Of a stretch of DNA of 64,000 nt, positions 20,050-33,600 are shown piece by piece. Each line of letters opens with the position of its first letter. Position 1 is the first letter of the stretch. Source of the stretch: Thunnus maccoyii (taxonomy: Eukaryota > Chordata > Actinopteri > Scombriformes > Scombridae); contig NC_056542.1 in the NCBI RefSeq assembly GCF_910596095.1, positions 24,816,457 to 24,880,456 on the forward strand. The letters are read 5' to 3'. The notes beneath the pieces are model-generated. The model had not been told where the DNA came from and ran no database searches. It was given only the letters and a program-made list of their open reading frames with translations. The position numbers were made by a program, and so were the translations under genes.

Positions 20050-22582
20050 TCAGTGGAAGTGTCCCATGGCCTCAGCGGCCTTCACTCTCACCACAGGATC
20101 TGGATCTTGCAGCAGCATCACTAGACCTGAGGATGGAGACACACAAAACACAGTCAACACCAGAGGACAAACAGAATATTTGTTTTTAATTTTTGAAGGA
20201 AATGAAGGTGTGAAGGCTGTGCAGTGCATCACCTTTAGTGATGGTGCCCATGTTGAGGTGGGAGAAATGCTCCTCTGGAAGGTTTCCCAGCAGAAACCCT
20301 GATAACACACACATTATGATCAGGTCACATCATATAACAAGAACACAGTTTCTAACCCATACATCAACTTGAGTTCAATTGCTTCAGCTTCATTTGTATA
20401 GTGTACTAACAGGGCTGGATGATTGTGGACAAATTTATACATAAGTTGCTGCTGATTTCCTAACATTGTGAGCACAATATTTTAAAATTAATAAATGCAT
20501 TTTAAACTTATAACTTTACCCCAGAATGTTTTTGCACAGATGTTTACAATATGAAGCAAGTTTACAGAGGGTTGAAGTCGTACCTATAAACATGGCAGCT
20601 CCTGCTCTAACCTCAGACCAGTTACTCTTGAAGAACTGGATGACTGAGATGTGGTAGAAGTTCAGCATGCCTGGAAAGTCCTGGATCTAAAACCACAAAA
20701 CAAGCACTGAACATGAAGTAAGTATAAACATTGTCTCCTGAATAGTTTAACAATATGATCTTATCTGATTTTGCAAATAATCTTTATGTTTAATCCCAGA
20801 TGTGACCAAATCTTTACAATTTATCTAGATATTCTGTCCAGATTTCCATATAATCAAAAAACCTGCAGGAATCAAAATCAAACTGATTTAACAAAGAACA
20901 ATCCAAATGCATTTTATTCTCTGTAAGCCAAACTTGTGTTTATCTCACCAGGTACTTGGTGAGGTCATTGATGAACTCTCCGTAGTGCAAGCTCTTGTCC
21001 TCATGGAGGTGGTTCTGAAACATGGTTGTGATCTGCTCTGATCCCACCACAGGAGCACACACACGCATTGCATACTTACACGCCTGGACAAACACAAAAA
21101 CACAATCCATATTTGTAAGAAACAAAGTAGAAATTTGCCCTGCAAGTCTAAGATTTATCCACAATAAGACAAAATAAGGAGTTGTGAAAGCTTCTGTGTG
21201 TGAGTGCAGATTTCTTACCTTGACCACCTGTGGGTTTGGGTCAACCAGGTGTAACAGCAGGCTGACCAGAACATTGTGAATCTGGTCTTTGAACACCGCC
21301 TCTCCTGAGCCAAACTTGGACAGGTTTCCCATTAGATGGATGGAAGCACAGCGGATCTCGTCATTGTCCTGGATGAAGACAGAGCCAGTAGATACTATTA
21401 GTGTTACATGTGTCTGTATGTGTGGGAAGCAACTTCACCAGGTTCAACAACTCCAGCACTGCACCCAAATTCTGATAATTATGATTATTAGTTATAATGT
21501 GGTATATGTCATCATATAAAATCTTGAAAGATAAAATGAAACTTACACTCTCCAAGAAAGGTTTAATCTTCATGAAGATATAAACCACAAGTAAGTGGAC
21601 ATTCTTCTTGTCCAGATGGAGGAGAACTTTAGACAGACCTGACATGGCCTCAAGAGTAATCAGTTTACCTGCAGGAAGACACGAGGCCATAAATAAAAAA
21701 AAGAACTGTATTTCTATCAATGATGACCTATCCAGAGTGAGTGGCTGAAGTAGAATAAACATGATGGATGGGATCAAGGAAAGTGAAACTCAAAAGCAGT
21801 GGACTATAAGCCTTAAAAATATGCAATAATGCAATAAATTAGGTGAGCCATATTACATATTACTATAACTTTGCCTTTTCTAACATGACAAATAACTTTG
21901 TGGTCATCTTACCCGGGTCGTCTTTCTCCTCCATGCCTGAACTCATGGCTGCCAGCAGCTCCTTGGCGTATTTATTCACCTAGCGGGGGGCAGGAAGCGA
22001 GTGGGAGGAAGAGAAAGAGATGAAAGGTGTGTCCCAAGGATCCCATAAAAATGTCAGATGTCAGTGATCTAACAGTTAGTGTGAATATGGTAGCGTAGAG
22101 TGTGTGAATACCTTCTCAGGTGATCCCGCAGCGATGTTGCCCAGCCCCCGCACAGCCAACATGCGGACAGTGCAGCAAGGATCTGATATTCTCTCCATCA
22201 TGTTGTTCATTAATACGTCGATCAACATCAACTCTGTCACCACATGATGGTTTAACAGCTGGACTCAGTAAATGAGACAGAAAGAGAGAGATCATGTTCT
22301 CCATTTGTCTGTCCATAGACTATGTAAACAATTGGTAAGTGGTATGGAATAACTATTAGTAATGTAGAAATGATAGCAAGCAAAAGAAAATAAATCTAAT
22401 GTTTATTTTACTTCACTCAAACACAGAAAAACTAAAAAACATGATGCAACATTTCATGGTGTATCACCTCAGAGAAGAAAGTAGTGACGGTGATTCTCTG
22501 ACATTCATAGATGTTGTTTAAGGATGGACACAGACACTCTACAATGGCAGGCAACCTGGGACCAGCATGTTTAGCCATCGCC
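20050..22582 (-). CDS. mroh1: mroh1 exons 37-45 (C-terminal HEAT region)
   Basis: Exons: 22468-22582, 22112-22258, 21913-21979, 21547-21668, 21219-21368, 20949-21083, 20584-20686, 20233-20298, 20050-20126 (ending at the stop). They encode about residues 1307-1633. Conserved blocks are RAMAKHAGPRLPAIVECL, RMLAVRGLGNIAAGSPEK, LHLVDPNPQVVKACKYAMRV, HYGEFINDLTKYL and the final HEAT repeat LLQDPDPVVRVKAAEAMG. Introns in this block are short, about 130-300 bp. Confidence 0.95.
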
Positions 22583-24600
22583 CTGAAGACAAGAGAAATA
22601 TACTCACATTTAGACATACTATGTATACTGAGTGGATTAAATTATGATTAATTAAGTCTTATGTTATGAGAAAGAGAACATTTTTAATCATCAAAACAAC
22701 TAAAACAAGGATTGAGCAAAAACACAGCAAACGTTTTTGGACCCTTGAGATATGTACAGGACTGCGCATCACATAAAGTATTTAGTTCCTGATCCTGTTT
22801 TTTTCCACTTATTTCATTTCCAAACTGCACGCAGCCACCTTAGTGTGTCTGTACCTTGCTAGTAGTGTAACTCCAGTAATGTGTGTACTTGGTTCCTTCA
22901 TTGCATCCCAGGCGTTATCCTCATCCAGTCTTTTCGTCACCTCATCTAACTGGGCTCGTGCCAATAAGATTCTCAGCGCATCAGCTGCTACCCTGGATTA
23001 AAAAAAAAAAAAAAAAAAAAGTAGACCAAAATTTTACCTCACACAGCTACACCTGAAATGACACATTTATAGAGCTAATTCATGTAGATAGCTCAGCTAT
23101 ATTTTTCTAGACACGAAGAGACAAATATGCCCACCCTGCTACATGGAAGGAGGCTGTGTGTTTAGTGTTGTTGTCCTTCGGTGCTGAGACCCCAACACTG
23201 GCTCCCACTCTGACAGTGAGACAGGAGAAGAGCTGAGGAAACACGCTGACTGCCGGCTCCTGACTTTGGCCATTTAATAACAGCTCTTTGAGGCCACACG
23301 TCATCTGGAAACAAAGAACACACAGACACACATGGACATGTTAACATCCTTTTTTCTGGTGTGAAGCTGCTACTGTCCAGTGCAGAAACCAGATGAAGAG
23401 TGCTGTGCATGATGTCAAAGGTAGCCGCAGAAAGCTTCTATTTGTTGTAACTTTATAAAATGACTAGGTTGCACGACAGCACCTAATCAGAGGACACAAA
23501 ACTGAACATCCTATGACAAACTTCAAATTTTGTGGAAACCTTGTAATTTATAATTAGAAGCCTTACTTTCTTATTTATAATCAGAAGTGATGTGTGTGTC
23601 TGCATAAAAGTATTCATATCTGAATATCATCCTTCTAATACTAATGGCTACAGTATATTCAGTGACATGTCTGTGAGTGTTTGTGACTTACAGCCAGTGG
23701 CTGATTAGTGGCCACCTTTGTTGTCCCTCCTCTGACCATCGACTCCTTCCTGTCTACATAGGGTGCCATGATGAGAAGTTTCTCCATCACCATCTCTATT
23801 ATCTGATTGGCCACAATGGGGTCTGCTCCCAAAGCCATCCACATCTCACTGGTCCAGCTGGACAGACAGATAGAAAACTATTACAGAAGCAAAAAAAAAC
23901 CTCTTGGCTCTAAATTCTTTGTCCTGCAAAGACAAAAATAGCAACTGAAAATCTGAAGAAAAAGTAACCAAATTTATTTGGTGAAACCTTTTATGAGCTT
24001 GTGTAGTTTATATACTTTTTTCTAAGTTTTGTGTGTATGTACCTGTCATATGGAAGTGGCTGGTTTACCAGTGTATTAATAACAGTCTGTAGATGCTGAG
24101 AAGCCAGGATTAGTACCGTCTGTCCCACTGCCACTCTCACCTAAACACAAGTACACAACACACGTTATTATATATCAACTGCAACATAATAATAATGAAG
24201 TTGAATATAATTATGCAGGAAGTTGATCATTATTGCAAAATAAGTCAAAGAGGTCTATATGACTTAATTATTCAAAACATGCTAAAAATACCAAAAGTAT
24301 GGCAGAATGCATAATATATTCATAGGCCACCAGAACTGTCAAAACCAAAGCTGTGAAATGAAAAATAGTGATGATTAACATTGTAATACTTCTGTCGCTT
24401 CTTACCTGCTCCTCTGTGATGTTCTGCAGACGCACATGGAGCACCTCCAGCATCTCTGGGACCTAAACACATAAATGCACAATATCCATAATACCATCCC
24501 CATATAAAACACACACAAACACATACAAAGATGCAAAGACAGAAAGCACAGTGTGGTAATCCTCAGCAGACGTAACAAAGGGCTGAGTGAGAGTATAGTT

Positions 24601-24640
<40 letters not shown>

Positions 24641-27600
24641 AGAGTGAGGGTTAGCGTGTGTTTGCATTACCATCTCTTGTAGTCCAGCTCCTCTGTTCTT
24701 CAGCAGTGTATTCAGGATGACAGATGAAGCTCTGCAGCAGTTTGACTGACTGTCAACCAGCCCTTCAAACAACATGAACACTAACGTCGTCAGCTGCTGC
24801 TGAGGCAGACGCTTACTCATCACCTAACGCACACAGAAGAAGACACAGTTACTACACAGACTGTTACTGTAACCACTATGTTGATGCCAACATTAAATAA
24901 GGCACCATTAACTGTATGAGCATATTACCATGGATAGCAGAGTAAAGGCATAACAGAAAATTGGGGAAAAAAAGGTTTATTGCTGATTTCCATAATGTAC
25001 TTTGCAAGGAAACAAAAGGATTTAATACAAATCAAAAAAAAAGTTCAATTGTAAGACAGCTGAGGGCGTTGTTGAGTGGTATTAAGTGTACCTTGGTGAG
25101 GTCAGAGCAGGTCTTGTAGAGAACTGAGTGGTCAGGGTTTTCTAGTCTGTCTTTTAGGGTCAACAGACTGTCCACAGCTTCATCCTTATAATCTAGAGCG
25201 AAACCTACACACAGACATTCAGTGAAATATTTAAAAAAAACAATGAAGTAGTGTGAAGAAGAGTTTAGGTTCAACATGAACTATCCAAGTTTTGAGGGAA
25301 ATATTTATAAATGATTAGAAATTAGATGTACAGTGTGATGGCACATGAAAATTCAGACAATGAAATGACGTTCTCTCCTAAACAAAGTGACCTGGTATGG
25401 GCTCTGTGTCTCTGTACCTTCATATCGTAGCTGTATGTAAAGCAGTGAATATAGACAGTCGATAGCAGCAGTGCGTACAGCAGGGTGAGGGTCAGAACAG
25501 CGTGGAGACAGTCGACCCAGCAGGGCTCCAAGGTTGTGGAAGGTCACTATGTTCTTGACACACATGCACACAACAAAAGTCAGAGAGGACATCAGCTTTG
25601 TGAGGGACATCTTTACTGTGTAAAGCAATGATAGATGGTGAGGGTTTCCTGGATGCATGCATGTGTAATTAAAAATCTGTATTATCCACAATATTTGTGT
25701 GTGTTTGTGTGTCTCTGTACCTTAACGGTCAGGTTATCCAGGTAGTAGGCCAGTATGTGAGCGGTGGCTGTGACAGCTCTCTCTCTCTCATGGTCCTGAC
25801 CTGAGCTCAACCACGACTCAATGTGCTGCACAGGACAAAAATACACATGATGTCAGACAACACAGTTACTATATAATACACAGGGGAAAGTGACTTCTTG
25901 ATGTATGGCAGTTCACAGATTCTAATTATTCTTTTATATAAGCCAAACAATAAATTAATATTTCAAGTATTTAATTGGTATAAAATTGGTCCTTTGAAGG
26001 ACTATTAGCATCAGAGGTGAAAGTTGTTGAGGCTTGAAGGAAGGGAGGGATTTCTGGTGGCACATTTATTACTATTGTTCAGGAATGTAGTGTAACCACA
26101 CCAAGTGACAACGGCTGCCACGATTTAAATCAACAAGTAATCAGTTTCTAAGTACAATTAAAAAACAACAGAATAGTGCTATGACACAAATATTACTAGC
26201 ACTTAAAATTAAACAGTTAATTAAACTAAGACAACAAGCCTCACCTTGAAGACACTCTGCAGGCCATCAGGTGTTGGATCCCTGGCCAGTACACTCTTCA
26301 GCAGCTCCTGCAGTGCAGCCAACGTGTCTTTGTACAAAACCTGTACAGATTCCCCAGGATATGTTAGTTTGATAGCATCAAAGTGCACACAATGTTTTAT
26401 AAAGTATACATGTTTCAAATGTTTGTGTGTCTTTCTACACAAGAAGAAACATCAATAGTGAGTTGTACGATTCTGCTGTTGCTAACGGTTACTGAAGGAC
26501 AAGTTTTGGTATCTAGTTGTGGTGTTATGATTAGTGGTTGCACAGGACAATGTCCAGCAGATCTGTGTATTGTATGTGTGCACACATCTCTGTCTGCTTT
26601 ATTTCACCTTTCTCTGCTCTGGGTCCAGTATCTCGTCTTCTTTAGTTTTCTCTGGAGTGTGTGTCTCAGATGGCAGAGAGAACACGCTGTTCACACACAC
26701 CTTCAGCAAGTCAAAACTCTCATTCTCACTCAGCGCAGGATCCAGAGGCCTGAAGCACTAATAGTCAAAGGTAAAACACTGGCAAATGACAGAATCTCAA
26801 TGGAAGAATATAGGGATACCATACAAATTATTTTTTACTGATCATGTGCAATAAACATTGTCAGTTTATTTCATTTTAATTCACATGTTTGTGATGACTT
26901 GAAAATTTTTAACCCAAATGTTTGACCAAAGGAAAAGTAAATACATGTAAAACACTTTCCATTTACATGACAGAATATTAGTATTTCTTCCAGGGGTCAA
27001 AATGTCAACTGCTGACTCCATGAATAAATGACAAATCTGAAAGTCTTAGAAGTACACTGAGGGTCTCATTATTTTTTTTAAGTGAAGGATACATTAAATT
27101 GGCACAGGTGCTCATCACGAGATGGCGTACTGGAGTCCGCAGTGCATCAGCTGGCTCTGCCTTTATAAAATCCTGACAAGGGAAGAAATCAGAAAATAAC
27201 TGTTGATATATCACCAATTACACATTTATGACTTGTTTTAGCAAACTGAAATGAAGGACTACTCACCAGCATGACAGTGATGAGCTCCTGTTTGCGAGAG
27301 AAGATGTAGCCTTGTTTCTTCACACACTCACTGATGGCTCTGGCAATGAGCCCGACACTCTGAATCAAACTCAGTTTCATAGTCAGGTCCTGAAATGGGG
27401 TAACACACACACACAAATGCAGGTAGACAAATACAGAGATGCAAAACACGTACAAGACACACAACAGAGAAAACGAGGACATACGAAGATACAAAAATTA
27501 ATGTCAAAACATGAAGAAAATTGGATAACTGCATTTTCCAAATTGTCAGGAATGCAAACAGCAAGGCCTTTAGCAGACACAACTCTACCACTAGCTTAGT

Positions 27601-30600
27601 ATAAGCAAAAACAATCCAAAAATCACTTCAGCAATATAAAAATCAAGTCCACTCAGTCCATCAATCAATCAAATCAATCTAATAGTGCATTTGTAGATTG
27701 ATCCCCCATGCCTATGGATGGAGAGAAATCAAGAGATCAGAAGTCCGAGTTGATTAGAGGAGATTGGTTCAACAGCAAACCACCTGCAGGTCTAAGAAGT
27801 GACGGAAGAGCTGTTAGGATTTAGCAAGAAATTATAAAAGCCTTTTCACACTGTGAGTCGCTGGTGAGCATTTAGAGAGCAATCCACCATTAATAAATGT
27901 GCAGAATCATATGGATATGGATTTGTATGTGTGAAGTAGTAATTTCACTTATATAATAGAAAATCTTAATGTTGACAACTTAAAAACAGCATAATAATGC
28001 AGGATTGGTGTGAAACTGCTTTATCCAAGATCCAAGAATGTAGTAGCAAGTTAGCACTACTTGCTTTTCAACCCCATTTAAAAAGTGACATACTGTAAGT
28101 GATGCCTTTCTGTTCGTTATCACTTAGCAGCATCATATGACTAGCAAGTGAGGTGGATCATTCAAAAGATATTTTAAAAAACTTCAAAACTTGAAGCACT
28201 TCAAATAAAAGGTTTTAATTGTTTTTACATCAGATTAGTGGGTTAAACTGAGCGGTGATACTCCACTCCAAATCTATTTTAGAGTATCAAATACTCAACT
28301 CCAAAGGCTAAAAAGGTGACTGTAAAAAGTTAATAGTTTTCTCATTGATGGAGAAAAGCAGCTGAGGTCAGCTTGAACTCATGGATTATACTGTAAGATT
28401 TTGCTGTACTTTTCTGTACTTTGACTGTTGGGACAGTTCAGACTAAGCACATACGTGTGGACAGCAGAGAAGTCAATTACCCTTCAGGAATGCTTTACAG
28501 CTTTTTTGTGGAAAACTGGTCAGAACTGTTTAGCAGATCTTCTCTATCAAGAAGGAAATTACAAACTTTTAAATATCCTCCTTTCAAGCCCACCAGGAGT
28601 GAGTGTTGATACTCAAAAGATTTTTGATGGTGTATCACTTTAAAGCTACATTTCACTGAGGTAAAGCATTTTTACTTATTACAGTGAGCACAACCAAAGA
28701 ATTTCAGAAACAAGTCATCTGTTAATGGTGGTTCATTCATGAGCGTCTTCAAAAGGCATTAACAGTAAAATCTGATGCTCTCATTGTGAAATGTAACTTT
28801 AAAAAGATATGCCTGGGTATAAGCATGAAGACTATGTAGTTACTTTATTTTGTCAAGCTGTGTTTTTCTTGAGTTGTAAACTTTCAGTGAAGATTTTAGA
28901 GATGACATCACCATGTGTGTGAGCCATAGAGGGAGAAATACAAGAAGAGAGAGCAAGACAAGATATAGGAAGGATAAAAGAACAAAGAAAAAGAGCCCCT
29001 GAATTCCTGTGACGATACCTTAGTCTCTACTTTAATCCCCAGAACCTGTATGAAATAGAGGCGATAAAGTCATGAGCACAAATACAGCCCCGTAATCTGC
29101 AAGATTAAGTTCTTATGTCTAAAACAACATCCTGCATGAACCAAGAAATGTCTCGTGACAGTTAGACGGTAATTTTTCATTAAATTCCTGTTATATTATA
29201 CAAAAATGAATGATCAGCGGGTCAGACAATTCACACAGGTAGTAATGCAACATGTTCATATAAATTTGTATGTTTTTAGATTTATAATAATCATACAATA
29301 ACGAAAATCAGATTACACTTTTGAGTAGATCTTGTGTCCAGATGCAGGCCCCTATTTGGCTGACTATCTTAAATGATGGGCTCCTGTAGTCTAGAGACTG
29401 TAACTCTTAATTTCTTATTATCATCAATATCATTGTTTGTACATTCTCTGCCCAAAAGTCCCTTCTTCAACAAGTATCCCTTGTAATCCCCATGTTACCA
29501 TGGTATTCACATTACCTTCGTATTGAAGTGTTTACTGATGCAGCGAAGGATGTCCTGATCAATGCGGGTCAGTATCTTTTCTGGAGGTGCATTCAGAGCC
29601 ACTTGACCGTAACACAAGATTAATGTGCTTTTCACCTTCTCGACCTCAACATCATTACGTTCCTGAGGAAAGGAAGGAGAGACAGAGACAGACAAGCTCT
29701 TTTTACCGTATATTAACAGTAATACAAACCAATATAAAGAAACCATGCAATGTTATTGAATCAATTTTCATTTGAGATATATCATAACGGTTTCTTGTAC
29801 TTTGAGCAGGTTGAAGATGCTTGGTGACTTCTTGAAAGCATCAGATTTGCCAAACTCATCCAGCTTGGTCAGAGTTCCCTCTAAGTGGCTGTTTGCACAC
29901 AGCCCGATGCCCATTGCAACTCCCTGATAAATACAGAGGACAGAAACCAAACGTTAGACCTCAACCCTGTCTAAATATCCCCAAACAAATCAGTGACAGA
30001 AGGTTTCAGGTTATTTCAAAACCACAACACCAAAGAAATCACCATAAGCCATCTATGATTTAGACAGACTGTACCTCTCTTTCAATAGCGTCATTATGTC
30101 GTGCTGTGAGGAGGATTTCCTGCAGCTGTTTTTTAACCAGCTCCTTATTGAAACACTGCTGGAGAGTCATTCCTATACACTGATACAGGAAACTCTACAA
30201 AAGGGAAGAAAAAATATAGATTAGAATGTTGTCATGTAAAACAACACATTATGTTGTTACATAGGCACTATACTGTAGTATGTACTGATTTTGGTCCTCT
30301 TCCTACAGGTTGGGTCCCCTCATTGGGTTGTAAGATAATTTTAATGTGTCTATACATACTATACTATACTGTAGAAAGGGGTGTTCACCTCTCCACGTAC
30401 AAACTTGTGGCAGCTGGGTCATGAGGAGGCATGGCTGTGTTTAAAGGGGTCATGAACCAAAAAGGATGAGGACCACTGATCTACACTGTCAGCTTTTGAG
30501 CTCGATTATGACTTGCATGAAGCTCTAAATTAGGTTTGCTGTGGGGTCTTGGCAAGTTAACAAACAACAAACTGCCATTCATTTCATTTTTGATTAGTTT

Positions 30601-33600
30601 GCCTACTGGACTGCAACAATATGGTAAGTGGGAAAAAATACTAGAATACTTAGTAGCAGCTATACTTGTCTCACCTCCATGCGCACACACTGCTATGATT
30701 TGTGGGTAAAGTGAAGCTCTTGAAAGCACTTACCTTCTCCTCTAAAGCGTTGTTATATGTGGAGAGATATCTTGTCGCTTCAGCTGCCAACTGACACACC
30801 CACTTGTCATCATCAATAGCAGCCAGGGTTTTAGACAAGAGCTGGAGAAAATTTTATCATATTACAATGACATTTCAGCAAATTAAGTCAGAATTAAATA
30901 TTCCTGAATCCAAATAGCCACACAGCATAATCTCTCAGTCTTAATCTACATAAATAGCCAAATAATAGTTCTGAACATCATTCAGTCTACTGCTGCTCAT
31001 TATGGACCATTAATACTAAAAGAATGGGGATTATCAGTCATGTTTTAATAAAAGGAAAATGGATGAATGGAGAAGTCTAGAAATAATCAAATAACACTAA
31101 ATACTGCTTTAGCCTGTTAAGAATGTGAGATTTAAATTTTAAATGTTGATGGCTTTCGGGTTGACTGTTCTAACTACACATTATAACATAAATGAGATGA
31201 TATTTTCATATAGAAAAACACACCTTCAGCAGCTTTTCATCCCAGTGCTTCTTATCTAGACTCTCTGCTGTTGACTCTGGAAAATACAGCACACAGTCAG
31301 ACTTCAGTATGGAGGAGAAAACAGATACTGTGCATGAATGATGAAAAGGAACAAGAACTCTTGTCCTCCAACTGTAAACTCCCATCCAAAACAAGTAATT
31401 TCGGATGGTTAAATAGCAAACGTTATTTTTAATTTTCAGCTGTAATGAATAATAGTAATCATAGCTTAGGCTAAAGAAAGGCTGATGAAAATACAACAAA
31501 CTAAACTGCATCCTACAGATGCCCAAATGAAGTCAAGTAGAGCAGCGATTCACTTTTAAGTAGTGACAGCGGTGGAAGTATCACCTTCTCCTGTACCTTT
31601 ACTATACACAGATACACTAAATACATAGAAGAGATTATATCTCCATACCCTCTAGTATTGTCAACAGAGGAGGTATCTCTTTCTCCCAGAGTATCTCTGT
31701 ATTTGGGTGAATGTTGATACTGAGGATTTGCAGGAGAGACAGAGATGGAGCTCCATGACCTCTGCTATTGAACGGAAACGCTGCATTCACCTGGAACATA
31801 GCAATGCAAACACCAACACAAACACATGTAGATTAACACAAACCCATCAGGCATGTTACAGATGACTACTTGCTTTGACTTTATGTACCTCAATTTAAAT
31901 GAGCTGCTTTTAAATTGTATGTTAATGTTTGTATAATAATACTTCTACTTAAAAACAGGAACTGAAAAACAACAGTACAACTGAACCATCTGAGTAGGAT
32001 TATTTTATTATTCCTTTCATCCCTCCATACTGGATATATGACGAGAGCAGCTTTTAAAAATCAATATAATAATACTAATAATATTCATGATAAATAATGA
32101 AAGACTGTAACTGAAATATTCAAATGAAAATTAGACTTGACAACTGATAAGGGTTATTGGGCATGATAAAGGATTAAACATTGAGGTTGCATTAATTAAT
32201 TGACAGTAATCAACATCAGACACTACTGTAGTGTGTTATACTGTTGGCTGTACTTACCAGCAGTCTGATCATTAGTGTTTGAGGAGACGCTAGATTGACT
32301 GGAAGGGAGAGATAACACACATTTAGCTTGGATTCAATTATACAGAACAGGATGAATTTTCAATGTGCAAAAATTCATTTGTAAAGCTTAATTTTCCATA
32401 ATTCATGCCTCTCGTTCATGTCTGATAGATGTACCTGGTCAGTAAATTTTCCACCTACCTTCCTGTGTAAAGTCTATGTTGAAGCTGGGCTCCTTGTTTT
32501 CTTTCTTCTTGTTGCCCAGCACTATCAGACTCTTACACAGAGGAGTGGTGGCATTGCTGTACTGTGAAGGGGTCAGATAGTACAGCAGCTTTGGCCATAG
32601 CACCTACAAACGACAAAATACATTCAGTATATTAAGTTTCTGAGCAATGCTCATCTATCTCACCCTGACAATGGAAAAAAACTGCTGTTAACTGATATAA
32701 ATTTAACCCCAACTACTTGGTTACAAAGCTCAACTGCAGCAAAACTAAAATCTGCAACAACATCAGCAGTTAAAATATTCTGGGAACGTAGATGAATCAG
32801 TCACCAACAGATAAACAGATCAGACGGATGGGTAGATACCATACGTACATCAGCTAGTCTTCCGACGGTGGTGGTGAGGAGATGAAGGGCGTTGTCACAC
32901 ATTGACCTCAGTGCCTCGTTGGTCACCTCCTCTGGATCTGTGGGCTTCTGTCCACGCTGGAGTCACACAGATACATGAACAAATGGGAATGAATATTTTA
33001 CTTTACTTCCCTTAATCTCTTCCTCTGCAATGCAAAATGATCGATATTGAATGTTGAAAAGTTTCAACAAATAGCCACTATATCAGCAAGCTATGTTTTA
33101 ACTTCTTTACTTCTGGGTGTTACAAAAGGTTTTAGATTTGCAGATATTTAACGCCTTTGCTCTACATCATCTGTTGCACTGATAACTTATTACCACTGAA
33201 CTTAGTATACATGTGTGCATGTGCTTGTTTGTTTATAATTGTTCCCTTTACCTGTTTGAGTTTTATTAACTTTCTTTTAACAAACATTCTCAAAAACAGG
33301 TTTCCCATAATGGTGTGTGTAACTTTCTCTGGAAGATTCAGAAAGTAAAGCTACACCTCTTTACATCAACAGTTACACAAATAATCACACAAGCTACCCA
33401 TACAAGAAAAATAAATTATTGAAATTTAACAACAACTTCCACACAAATCAATTTAACATCTTAGCAAAGCTTATAAAATAAATGACATTGCAGTCGTACC
33501 TGATATGTGTCATGTAAGGCACAGTGTTGAACTATGAATCGAACCAGTAACTCCCCTCCCTCTAACTCCAGATAGCCATGATGAGCCATGGCGCTGATCA

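Noticed and set aside
26383-26841. 152-codon plus-strand frame over mroh1 exon 26
   Set aside because: Antisense shadow of a well-supported mroh1 exon and its introns.
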